28,416 nucleotides of DNA from Bacillota bacterium. Its GTDB lineage: Bacteria; Bacillota; Clostridia; Clostridiales; Clostridiaceae. The DNA is taken from assembly GCA_023451395.1 (NCBI GenBank), contig JAEXZL010000040.1:1-28416 (forward strand). The letters run 5' to 3'. This document shows, in pieces, positions 1 through 6,979 of this stretch; the stretch's first letter is position 1, and every line of letters starts with the position of its first letter. The notes under the pieces are model-generated. The model did not search any database and was not told the origin of the DNA. It saw only the letters and a list, made by a program, of their open reading frames with translations. A program made the translations under genes and the position numbers.

Positions 1-280
1 TTCCCTTTCTTCTAGCAGCCTCTATATCTACTCTATCACAGCCAACCCCAAGCCTAGAAATCACCTTTAGCTTATTGCATGAATTAATGACTTTTTCTGT
101 TATAGGATCTATTCCCGCTATATAACCATCGCAATCCTTAAGCAAAGAAATAAGCTCCTCTTCTGTTAAAGGTCTTCCTTTTTCATTGAAAACTAGCTCA
201 TCAGCATATTCATTTAATTCTTGGAACAGCTCTGCTTGTTCCCCTGGCTGTAATGATGTTGGGGTAATTAATATCTTCAT
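1..280 (-). CDS. D-2-hydroxyacid dehydrogenase (phosphoglycerate dehydrogenase-like), N-terminal part
   Basis: Partial gene running off the left edge; 93 codons are visible. The protein begins MKILITPTSL and contains the stretch VISRLGVGCDRVDIEAA, typical of the NAD-dependent D-isomer-specific 2-hydroxyacid dehydrogenases near the first domain crossover (the usual pattern is R-x-G-x-G-x-D-x-I/V-D). The preceding part (CDGYIAGIDPITEKVI) fits the N-terminal substrate-binding half of phosphoglycerate-dehydrogenase-like enzymes. The ATG at 278-280 is preceded by GAAAGGA at about 8 nt, which fixes the start. The catalytic Arg, Glu and His and the Rossmann fold are outside the window, so the substrate cannot be told. 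It lies downstream of the hpd operon on the same strand but beyond a terminator, so it is probably a separate unit. Confidence 0.8.
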   Translation of the reverse strand, partial: MKILITPTSLQPGEQAELFQELNEYADELVFNEKGRPLTEEELISLLKDCDGYIAGIDPITEKVINSCNKLKVISRLGVGCDRVDIEAARRKG

Positions 281-307
281 ATAAAAAGTCCTTTCAAAAA
301 TGTATCA

Positions 308-319
308 TGATAATTATCA
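308..319. promoter_or_regulatory. Perfect 12-bp palindrome upstream of the dehydrogenase gene
   Basis: TGATAATTATCA is a perfect palindrome 28-39 bp upstream of the dehydrogenase ATG. On the minus strand a weak -35/-10 pair (TTGATG, about 18 bp, TAATAT) ends just before it, so the palindrome would overlap the transcription start, a repressor-like position. It resembles half of a Fur-type box but lacks the 7-1-7 form. In AT-rich DNA a chance palindrome is possible. Confidence 0.3.
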
Positions 320-472
320 ATATTACTTCATATAAATTTATGTCATCAAATCCAAGAGTCCATTACTTTAAATAAAACACTTTTGGTCTAATCCTATAAT
401 TAATTTCAGTATATAACAAAAATTATTAAAATTCTATTCTAGTGATTAAAGCTTTAATATTAAAAAAATATA

Positions 473-506
473 AAAGCCTTTGTAAGCTTTAATCTACAAA
501 GGCTTT
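473..506 (-). terminator. Rho-independent terminator after the Crp/Fnr gene or ybjQ remnant
   Basis: A 12-bp perfect stem (AAAGCCTTTGTA paired with TACAAAGGCTTT) with a 10-nt loop is followed on the minus strand by a T-rich run that includes TTTTTTT. It is nearly identical to the terminator at 6453-6488 and ends leftward transcription coming from the Crp/Fnr gene. Confidence 0.85.
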
Positions 507-510
507 AAAA

Positions 511-573
511 TTCATCTATTTTTCTACAACAACTGCTGTGCCACTAACAGTAACTATAATATGATCATAATAT
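511..573 (-). pseudogene. Remnant of a second ybjQ gene (both ends joined, middle deleted)
   Basis: Read on the minus strand, 511-553 encodes IVTVSGTAVVVEK-stop, matching the C-terminus of the intact YbjQ protein (MVTASGTAVVVE-stop) encoded at 6501-6821. Immediately upstream, the sequence around 562-573 (GATCATAATAT) matches the start-codon region of intact ybjQ at 6815-6825. The middle, some 90 codons, is missing and the two ends are out of frame. The following terminator is also duplicated. This is therefore a decayed paralogue or a recombination scar, not a functional gene. It lies immediately downstream of the Crp/Fnr gene, so the two ybjQ-terminator copies bracket the whole hpd operon. 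Confidence 0.75.
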
Positions 574-588
574 CCAGTCCATTAAAAT

Positions 589-1266
589 TTAATATTCATT
601 ATTATAAAAATCCTTAACTAGTTTTCCAATTTCCATTAGCTTTGCATAGTCCGAAATAAAAAATCCTTCTTCATTTTTTCCTAATATGTGCTCACTCTTT
701 AACTTGTCCAGAACATAGTATAGGTTCCTTCTGCTTATGCATAATTCTAAGCATGCCTCATGAAGGCTTTCGCATATAAAACGTTTATCTGCACAGTGCT
801 CTAAAATGTGATAAGAAATTATTTCATACTGGGTAAATAACTTGTTTACTAAGGTTTTCTTGTACATAATATAAAGTCGCTCATTGATTTTTCTATAATA
901 AAAGAGTGCAAATATTTCATTCTTTATAAAGCTAGTAAAACATTCTATAGACAACTTTATAAGTACCGATGATGTTATTGCTATTGTATCGCAATAAAAA
1001 TTATTTTTTTGCAGATTGCTAAGATGACCAGCAAAATGACCTGGTGTCAAATCATCTACTAATATTTTTTTACCATTTGAAGCAGTTGCAACCACCTTAA
1101 CTTCTCCTTCTAAAATGTAAAATATATAATCTTTATCCTTTCCTGCATGAGCTACAACCTCTCCCTTTTTAAAACGGACGATAGGGAGCTTATCAGTATC
1201 ATAGCCACAATCATTAATAATTTTAAAAATCTCATCATCATACTTGTACAAATTTATCACCAACAT
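589..1266 (-). CDS. Crp/Fnr-family transcriptional regulator
   Basis: A 225-residue protein of Crp/Fnr size. Residues about 25-115 form a cyclic-nucleotide-binding-type beta-roll (FKKGEVVAHAGKDKDYIFYILEGEVKVVA, then DDLTPGHFAGHL). A long dimerisation helix follows, and a winged helix-turn-helix covers about 150-205 (CISRRNLYYVLDKL is the likely recognition helix). There is no N-terminal cysteine cluster like that of Fnr, so oxygen sensing through an iron-sulfur cluster is not indicated; an aromatic effector is possible, but that is inference. The ATG at 1264-1266 lacks a clear Shine-Dalgarno. It is the last gene of the leftward hpd cluster, 52 bp after the membrane-protein gene, and it is the obvious candidate to bind the dyad at the hpd promoter. 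Confidence 0.85.
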   Translation of the reverse strand: MLVINLYKYDDEIFKIINDCGYDTDKLPIVRFKKGEVVAHAGKDKDYIFYILEGEVKVVATASNGKKILVDDLTPGHFAGHLSNLQKNNFYCDTIAITSSVLIKLSIECFTSFIKNEIFALFYYRKINERLYIMYKKTLVNKLFTQYEIISYHILEHCADKRFICESLHEACLELCISRRNLYYVLDKLKSEHILGKNEEGFFISDYAKLMEIGKLVKDFYNNEY

Positions 1267-1318
1267 TTTAATTATATTTAGTCAAGTCTTAGTGTCTACA
1301 TCTAATTTCCTTTAAAGT

Positions 1319-2011
1319 CTATTTATCTATCCAGGCTACTACTTTTTCTTTTATAGCTTTATTAATAATACCTACACCTTTTCCTACAAAAATAGCTGCT
1401 GCTATTGTTCCTTCTCTTACAACAACAATGTTAGGATCAGTGAAGGCTCTCACCCCGCCTAATAATGCAAAGGCTAAAACTGCTGCTACAATAACCATGC
1501 TTGTATCTACTCTGGACTTAGCATTGTGAAAGGCTATCTTACCATCACTTGCTTCACTAATAGCCGCAGATAACCCTTCTGCAGGAAGTGGTATCCATTT
1601 TGGCATAAGATAGAAGGCAACTCCAATAGCAATAATTGCAATACTAATTACAAGATAAAGAAGCTGTATAAAATAATTTGAAGGCTTAGGCAGAAAATTG
1701 TTTACGAATAAGCATATATCAATGAAATAACTTAAGATAAATGTAATTCCAAATTGAAGTAACTGTATTGGTTTATACTTTTTTCTCAAAATAATTATTT
1801 GTAAAATTATAAGTATAATGTATATCATAGAAGTGCTCATACCAAGAGATATTCCTTCTATGCCAAACTTAGCAAATATTTTTTCACATGCTCTCGGGAT
1901 TGAACTAACTGGTGATATTCCAGTGGCACTTAAAGCTGATATTCTTATTCCAAAGGCAATTAGGAACATCCCTCCAAAGTAACAAATAGCTTTCTTAATT
2001 ATTTTTCCCAA
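1319..2011 (-). CDS. YczE/YitT-like (DUF6198-type) integral membrane protein
   Basis: A 230-residue hydrophobic protein with about five predicted membrane segments (around residues 8-28, 58-78, 86-106, 115-137 and 170-190) and a soluble-looking C-terminus. The pattern G(I)R(I)SALSATGISPVSSIP near the N-terminus and LPAEGLSAAISEASDGK in the second half is that of the YczE/YyaS family, whose biochemical role is unknown. It has a good ribosome-binding site (AAGGAGGT) before the ATG. It lies 80 bp after hpdA, separated by a terminator-like hairpin, and before the Crp/Fnr gene. Its place in the hpd cluster suggests a role in uptake of 4-hydroxyphenylacetate or release of p-cresol, which is a guess from context only. 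Confidence 0.75.
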   Translation of the reverse strand: MGKIIKKAICYFGGMFLIAFGIRISALSATGISPVSSIPRACEKIFAKFGIEGISLGMSTSMIYIILIILQIIILRKKYKPIQLLQFGITFILSYFIDICLFVNNFLPKPSNYFIQLLYLVISIAIIAIGVAFYLMPKWIPLPAEGLSAAISEASDGKIAFHNAKSRVDTSMVIVAAVLAFALLGGVRAFTDPNIVVVREGTIAAAIFVGKGVGIINKAIKEKVVAWIDK

Positions 2012-2056
2012 AAGAAAGTACCTCCTTAATTTATCGAATATAATATTTATAAAATA

Positions 2057-2085
2057 AGGGGGCTTAGTGCTTTACACAGCCCCCT
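2057..2085 (-). terminator. Hairpin between hpdA and the membrane-protein gene, probable (partial) terminator
   Basis: The stem AGGGGGCT (2057-2064) pairs with AGCCCCCT (2078-2085), and an inner GTG/CAC pairing extends it. On the minus strand it is followed by TATTTTATAAATATTA, an imperfect U-rich tail. It sits just after the hpdA stop codon, so it probably ends most hpdBCA transcripts and lets a fraction read into the membrane-protein and regulator genes. Confidence 0.65.
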
Positions 2086-2090
2086 GTAGC

Positions 2091-3035
2091 TTAAAAAGGA
2101 GTATTATCAGCAATATAACAAGCAATTTTATTGTCAAGATATATTTCCTGTAGCTTGCTAAGCTGCTCTTCCGTTACATCCCCTGTTCCAACGGTATTAT
2201 ACATATAATCTCTTCCAAGCTGATCCCATTTACTACTGCCTAATCTATGGAACTTAAGCAAATTAATTTCATAGAGATCATTATCATTCATGAACTCAAT
2301 ACATTTTTTTGCATTTTCTATGCTGTCGTTATATCCTCCAATAATAGGAGTTCTTAAAACAAGTCTACCCTTCCAACCAGATTTTTTCAGTGCAGAAATG
2401 TTTGAAAGAATTTGCTTGTTAGAAACGCCAGTTCCTACCCTATGCATTTCATCATCCATATTCTTCACATCTACAAAAGCAAAATGAATATATTTCATAA
2501 CTTCTAGAAATATCTCTTCACTGGTGAATCCAGAAGTCTCTATAGCTGTGTGAATCTGCATTTTCTTGCATCTTTTCAAGATTTCAATGAGATATTTATG
2601 CTGCATTAATGGCTCACCACCACTAAATGTAACCCCACCATCTGGCCCCCAATTGCTGAAATCACGTCTAAGGATTTTCATTAAATCATCAATAGATAGC
2701 TCCTTAACACACTGCTTCAGTGCATTATTGGGACAAATTAAAGTGCAATCAAAGGTTTCACAATCCTTGCATATATCCCAGGTAATGCTTGGTTTTCCAC
2801 TAGTGTCGAAGCTTATGGAATTATAAGGGCATTTTCCATCACAAGCTTTGCAGCCTTTTCCCCATTTACACACTCTTTCAGAAAACATTATATGCTTCTT
2901 CAAAACCCAGCTCTCTGGGTTTGCACACCATTGACACTGCAGTGGGCATCCTGTAAAAAACACATTAGTTCTGCAGCCTGGACCATCATGAACAGAAAAG
3001 CTTTGAATATCAAATATTAGGCCTTTATTTTCCAT
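2091..3035 (-). CDS. hpdA: 4-hydroxyphenylacetate decarboxylase activating enzyme (radical SAM glycyl-radical activase)
   Basis: This protein installs the glycyl radical on HpdB using S-adenosylmethionine and a [4Fe-4S] cluster. The 314-residue protein has the radical-SAM motif CxxxCxxC at C30, C34 and C37. A ferredoxin-like insert with two further four-cysteine groups follows: C55, C61, C64, C68 and C88, C91, C96, C100. This extra two-cluster insert is characteristic of the glycyl-radical activases with auxiliary clusters. The SAM-binding GGE motif is in VTFSGGEPLMQ at about 138-148. The gene is third in the hpdB-hpdC-hpdA order known from p-cresol-forming clostridia, 10 bp after hpdC, so co-translation is likely. 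Confidence 0.93.
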   Translation of the reverse strand: MENKGLIFDIQSFSVHDGPGCRTNVFFTGCPLQCQWCANPESWVLKKHIMFSERVCKWGKGCKACDGKCPYNSISFDTSGKPSITWDICKDCETFDCTLICPNNALKQCVKELSIDDLMKILRRDFSNWGPDGGVTFSGGEPLMQHKYLIEILKRCKKMQIHTAIETSGFTSEEIFLEVMKYIHFAFVDVKNMDDEMHRVGTGVSNKQILSNISALKKSGWKGRLVLRTPIIGGYNDSIENAKKCIEFMNDNDLYEINLLKFHRLGSSKWDQLGRDYMYNTVGTGDVTEEQLSKLQEIYLDNKIACYIADNTPF

Positions 3036-3045
3036 TTAGAAAAAC

Positions 3046-3306
3046 CTATTTAGCTTGGTAGCCACTACATCCGCAAGCCCCACAGGATGAATATGCCCAA
3101 TTTTCCTTTTCTAAGCCTGTACATAGTCCAATACCATATTTGTCTGATTGGGTAAAGTTCTTGCAGTTACCACATTTTTCTGCTTCTACAAACTTAGTAC
3201 AGGCTTCACTACCTACTCCGTCAATAGGAACAATCAGCTTAGTTAATCCACACATTCCCTTTTCAACATCTAAATGTATATAATTCTTGCAATCAACATG
3301 TTTCAT
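3046..3306 (-). CDS. hpdC: 4-hydroxyphenylacetate decarboxylase small subunit (two [4Fe-4S] clusters)
   Basis: An 86-residue cysteine-rich protein. H3, C6, C19 and C36 fit the first cluster site, in which the known family uses a histidine ligand. C45, C48, C62 and C80 fit the second (C75 and C78 are additional). Its presence separates true 4-hydroxyphenylacetate decarboxylases from indoleacetate and phenylacetate decarboxylases, which are reported without this subunit. The family role is assembly and regulation of the hetero-octameric decarboxylase. A strong AGGAGGT precedes the ATG. It follows hpdB after an unusually long 123-bp gap and is almost joined to hpdA. Confidence 0.93.
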   Translation of the reverse strand: MKHVDCKNYIHLDVEKGMCGLTKLIVPIDGVGSEACTKFVEAEKCGNCKNFTQSDKYGIGLCTGLEKENWAYSSCGACGCSGYQAK

Positions 3307-3429
3307 ATATTTTACCTCCTAATATTATATGCCCCATTGGGGAAGTTTTGCGGTTGACACCCAAGTGGAAACACGTTCCCTCGGACATATACCAAAGATG
3401 TGATACTGTGAATTTATTTCTGAATACTT
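3307..3429 (-). other. hpdB-hpdC intercistronic spacer with small dyads
   Basis: A 123-bp spacer inside an otherwise tight operon. It contains CCCC-ATT-GGGG (around 3333-3343) and a weaker GGAA/TTCC pairing further upstream, but no U-tract that would make a terminator. On the minus strand the first dyad lies just before the hpdC Shine-Dalgarno. It could be a processing or stability element that adjusts the subunit ratio; this is inference. Confidence 0.35.
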
Positions 3430-6126
3430 TTATGCTTCATCATATTCAGTTCTGTATATAACCTCGTCCTGTATCGGCTTACCAATTTCACACCAGTATT
3501 GAGTAAATCCAGCAACACGAACCATTAAGTCTCTATAAGACTCTGGCTTCTTCTGAGCATCTTTTAAGGTATTAGAGTCAACAACGTTAAACTGAACGTG
3601 GAAGCCACCCTTTCTCATATATGCTCTTACACAGTCAAGAAGCTTTCTAGTACCGTTAATTCCTTTAACAGTTGATGGATGAAGCTTAAGATTCATCTGG
3701 GAATTCTGACACATTGAATGATCATAAACTGTAGCAGATTCAAATATTGCATAAATTCCATTTTTATCAGTGCCAGCAGCTGCTGACATTGATCCATCTG
3801 AATAAGTAGTTCCTGCAAGTCTTCCATCAGCACTGGCTAAGGTTATGAATCCTTGTGGTCCATGAGTAGAAACGGAAATCTGACACATGTATAGTGGTTT
3901 TCCATAGTAGGAATGGAATTGATGTACCCAGTCATACATAAAGTCTTCATATTCCACAAGAAGGCTATCAGCTTCCCAGTCTGCATTACCATACTTAGGA
4001 GCATTTATACAGTCAGCAAATATCTGTTCATATTTAGAACTATTTTCTGTACTTTCTCTAAAGTCCGGTGAGAACACTCCTGTCTCGTAAGCGGTTTTGA
4101 AGCCAAAGTTATTTAATAATGCATCGGTCATTTCCTCAATGGTATACTTCTTATCTACAAATACATTCTTCTTAATAGAAGCCATAGAATTTAGATAGGA
4201 TACAGTACCACAGGACTCAAAGTTGATGGTAGCATTGTATCTTGCTCCCATTGTTCCTATATGCCTTCCAACCTTGAAGCAATCTGGCTTTAGCAGTGAC
4301 TGAACCACTGGCATATTGTGCTTTCTCCAGATGTCCATCTGAATGTTGTTAGCCTTATTTACACAATCAGATGCAACTGTGAGATATTCGCCCCAAAGCC
4401 TAAATAGGGTTTCATAGGAATCTATTTTTGTATTATGAGGTGGGAATATCATCTTACCTGTTCTCTTATCAATACCATTAGTAAGAACTAATTCTATTAT
4501 CTTTGGAAGAGCTATAAAGTGAATACCTGTACCGCAGGTGGGTGAAGCTCCACCAGGAACCATCCAAACCTTACCATCATAATCTAAGGGCTGGAAGCAG
4601 CCAGGAGCGGACTCAAGACATCCACCAAGACACCATGCTCTAGCATCTTCAATATTCATTCCCTCTGGGCCATATTGCCTTAGCATGAAGTTCATACCCT
4701 GTTGATTATTCATCCATGCAGGATATCCCATACCAAGCTTAGTACAGTTTGCGGCCTTCATTAAGAAATCCTCAGGAGTTCTTTCATCATAAAGTATCGA
4801 AAGCGTCGGCTGAGTAGTCTGGCATCTCATACCTGCTTCAATGATTAGGTACTCAAGTGGTGTAACTGCTGAAGTACCTTTATGGTTTAATCCTCCAAGG
4901 GAAAGGTTGTTAAAGGTATTACCAGAAAGAACACCACCAGAAACTCCTGAAGAAGCAAAGCATTCAATTTGAGTAATCTTAATTCTATATAATTCAAGAA
5001 GTTCAATAACCTCTTCATCAGTCATAACGCCTTCTCTTATATCCTTCTGATAGAAAGGCTGTAATACTTGTCCGATTCTTCCTATTGATTGACCGGATTG
5101 TGGGTCTTCATTAACTACTCCAAGATGACAGCAGAAGGTTATCTGAAGAGCTTCCCAGAAAGTTTGAGGCTTTCTATGGGCTGCATTAATAGCCATTTCT
5201 GATACTGCCTCATAGTTTGTCTTAATTGCTGGATCAGTTTCTATAGTAGCAAGGTAGGCTGCTCTCTTACCATGGTTTTCAAGCCATGTGCTTAAGCCTT
5301 TAGCTATTTCTTTCATAGCAACATAATAATAAGCTCTACTCATACCAAATTGTCCATCGTCTCCAGCTTCACCCATTAATTCTGTTATCTTCTTATCACA
5401 TTCCTCTAAAATTCCATCAAAACCATACTGTAGAGGGAGATAATAATTAATAACCTCACGTCCCTGAGGAATAGCAAAGGAATCAAACATACATACTACG
5501 CTATCCATAACTCTTCTAAATTGAGGGTAGTCAGGGGTTAACCTTGAATATTTATCACTTAAATCTTCCACAGAGATTCCATTCCAGCACTTTGAAACTT
5601 TAACAAGGGCAGGTATCTCTTCTTTTCTCATACCAAACTTTTTTGCCAGTGAAACTATTTCACCATAGCTCTGAGTTATATTTCCTCCACCAGCTCCAAC
5701 AATACTTATATCATCTGCTTCACTCATTGGAGGTGCATCGACTTCATTCATAAGAGCTTCAGCCTGGGCATTGAAGAAAGATGCACATACCCATGGAAAT
5801 GGGAAGGCTCCTCTGACGAACTTATTCTTGTTCATAATTATTTTTTCGTAAGGTTGAACAGTAGGAGTAACATGAGATAAAGCAGCTGCCATAGCTTTTG
5901 CCCTTCTTACTTCTGTTATATCCCCGTCATTTTCCCACCATACTCTGTTGTACCAATAAGGTATTTCCATATCAGCACTTACTTTTAAGGAATAGTAAAC
6001 ATCTAATAACTTTTGGCTACTTTCCTTCTTTTCTGGAATCTCCTTTTCTAATGCTGCATCAACATCAGCCATGTCTATTCCACGTTCTTTCAAGATGTCC
6101 TGAAGCTTCATTTCATTTTGTTTCAT
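3430..6126 (-). CDS. hpdB: 4-hydroxyphenylacetate decarboxylase large subunit (glycyl radical enzyme)
   Basis: Converts 4-hydroxyphenylacetate, the tyrosine fermentation product, to p-cresol and CO2. The 898-residue length equals that of the clostridial enzyme. The residues I recall for the C. scatologenes enzyme occur at the same numbers here: C503 and E505 in GGCLESAPG, H536 in CGTGIHF, E637 in INFESCG, and the radical glycine G873 in VRVAGFTQYW, 25 residues from the end. The N-terminal part is a pyruvate-formate-lyase-like barrel domain. The ATG is preceded by AAGGAGA. It is the first gene of a leftward operon hpdBCA with a probable activator-dependent promoter about 60 bp upstream. The enzyme is expected to be cytoplasmic and destroyed by oxygen. 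Confidence 0.96.
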   Translation of the reverse strand: MKQNEMKLQDILKERGIDMADVDAALEKEIPEKKESSQKLLDVYYSLKVSADMEIPYWYNRVWWENDGDITEVRRAKAMAAALSHVTPTVQPYEKIIMNKNKFVRGAFPFPWVCASFFNAQAEALMNEVDAPPMSEADDISIVGAGGGNITQSYGEIVSLAKKFGMRKEEIPALVKVSKCWNGISVEDLSDKYSRLTPDYPQFRRVMDSVVCMFDSFAIPQGREVINYYLPLQYGFDGILEECDKKITELMGEAGDDGQFGMSRAYYYVAMKEIAKGLSTWLENHGKRAAYLATIETDPAIKTNYEAVSEMAINAAHRKPQTFWEALQITFCCHLGVVNEDPQSGQSIGRIGQVLQPFYQKDIREGVMTDEEVIELLELYRIKITQIECFASSGVSGGVLSGNTFNNLSLGGLNHKGTSAVTPLEYLIIEAGMRCQTTQPTLSILYDERTPEDFLMKAANCTKLGMGYPAWMNNQQGMNFMLRQYGPEGMNIEDARAWCLGGCLESAPGCFQPLDYDGKVWMVPGGASPTCGTGIHFIALPKIIELVLTNGIDKRTGKMIFPPHNTKIDSYETLFRLWGEYLTVASDCVNKANNIQMDIWRKHNMPVVQSLLKPDCFKVGRHIGTMGARYNATINFESCGTVSYLNSMASIKKNVFVDKKYTIEEMTDALLNNFGFKTAYETGVFSPDFRESTENSSKYEQIFADCINAPKYGNADWEADSLLVEYEDFMYDWVHQFHSYYGKPLYMCQISVSTHGPQGFITLASADGRLAGTTYSDGSMSAAAGTDKNGIYAIFESATVYDHSMCQNSQMNLKLHPSTVKGINGTRKLLDCVRAYMRKGGFHVQFNVVDSNTLKDAQKKPESYRDLMVRVAGFTQYWCEIGKPIQDEVIYRTEYDEA

Positions 6127-6190
6127 AGAATTTTCTCCTTATTTTTTTGTTTAAATTATTTACATAAATTTAAAACACCCTATGATATAA

Positions 6191-6196
6191 ATTATA
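6191..6196 (-). promoter_or_regulatory. Predicted -10 box of the hpd operon
   Basis: TATAAT on the minus strand, placing the transcription start near 6184 and giving a 5' leader of about 58 nt before the hpdB ATG. At 17-bp spacing the -35 position reads TAACCT, with no resemblance to TTGACA, so the promoter should depend on an activator. Confidence 0.6.
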
Positions 6197-6219
6197 GCTA
6201 GAGCAAAAAAAGGAGGTTA

Positions 6220-6232
6220 GTGCAATTTGCAC
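6220..6232. promoter_or_regulatory. Perfect GTGCAA-T-TTGCAC dyad at the hpd promoter, probable Crp/Fnr operator
   Basis: An inverted repeat with 6-bp perfect arms and a 1-nt centre at 6226. Relative to the predicted start at 6184 it is centred at about -42, where class II activators of the Crp/Fnr family bind. The sequence is not the Fnr (TTGAT-N4-ATCAA) or Crp (TGTGA-N6-TCACA) consensus, so it may be specific to the regulator encoded at 589-1266. Confidence 0.6.
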
Positions 6233-6450
6233 AATTATTGTATTTTTGGAAAATATTAATTGGTTTTAATTTATATCTTTTATATTTGTTTCCAGTATAA
6301 TTGTAAACATTTTTCCATATTAAATCAAATATAGACTCTATATTTGTATAATATCAAGCAAAACACACAATCGTAAATTTAACAAAATAGCAAATTCTTT
6401 TCTTTTAGATTCAATAGTATCTGCTGACATATTGATAATATATAAAAAAT
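6233..6450. other. AT-rich upstream region of the hpd operon, no gene seen
   Basis: About 220 bp of very AT-rich sequence between the hpd operator and the ybjQ terminator. It contains A/T runs but no open frame with a ribosome-binding site and no RNA structure I can support. It may contribute upstream (UP-type) contacts to the hpd promoter. Confidence 0.4.
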
Positions 6451-6452
6451 AA

Positions 6453-6488
6453 AAAAGCCTTTGTAAATTTTAATCTACAAAGGCTTTT
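6453..6488 (-). terminator. Rho-independent terminator of ybjQ
   Basis: The 13-bp perfect stem AAAAGCCTTTGTA/TACAAAGGCTTTT with a 10-nt loop is followed on the minus strand by TTATTTTTTATA. It starts 12 bp after the ybjQ stop codon and has a near-identical copy at 473-506. Confidence 0.9.
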
Positions 6489-6500
6489 AAAATCTATCTA

Positions 6501-6821
6501 TTATTCTACAACAACTGCTGTACCACTGGCAGTAACCATAAGCATACCGTTATCAGCTCCAAGTACTTCATAATCCACATCTACACCAACCACGGCATTG
6601 GCTCCTCTGGCAGCAGCTCTCTGCTCCATTTCCCTTAAGGCATTTTCTCTGGCATTCATAAGCTCCTCCTCATAGGTTGCAGAACGTCCCCCAAAGAAAT
6701 TACTGAGACCAGCAGCAAAATCCTTAAAGACATTCACTCCAGAAATCACTTCGCCAAAAATAATACCCTTGTATTCCACAATCCTTCTTCCCTCCACTGT
6801 GGGAGTAGTTGTAGTGATCAT
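6501..6821 (-). CDS. YbjQ-family (UPF0145) heavy-metal-binding-domain protein
   Basis: A 106-residue protein of the small YbjQ/UPF0145 family. It has the family hallmarks EYKGIIFGEVISGVNVFKD near the start, FFGGRSATYEEELMNARENA in the middle, RGANAVVGVDVDYEVL after residue 75, and a hydrophobic C-terminus GTAVVVE. The family forms pentameric rings in solved structures and its function is unknown, despite the heavy-metal-binding label. The ATG has a good upstream AGGAGGT. The gene has its own terminator. A decayed partial copy lies at 511-573 on the other side of the hpd operon. The gene marks the left limit of the accessory island. Confidence 0.85.
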   Translation of the reverse strand: MITTTTPTVEGRRIVEYKGIIFGEVISGVNVFKDFAAGLSNFFGGRSATYEEELMNARENALREMEQRAAARGANAVVGVDVDYEVLGADNGMLMVTASGTAVVVE

Positions 6822-6979
6822 AATATAACCTCCTTACCCTTATAAAATAATTGAATTAAGTAATTAATTTTTATAATTAGATTGTACTACTTAATTATAT
6901 GGTTGTATATTTTTCTTTATTATTTCAATTAGTTATAAATCATTAGCTTTAGACATACATAAGGATGTGATTTTGCAAT

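Noticed and set aside
5898..6128. Plus-strand open frame inside hpdB
   Set aside because: Antisense shadow of a strongly recognised gene, with no ribosome-binding site and low-complexity content.
6830..6979. A duplicated ssrA 3' end marking the far boundary of the island
   Set aside because: No match to the terminal ssrA sequence was found upstream of the first recombinase, nor elsewhere in the window, so the boundary remains open.
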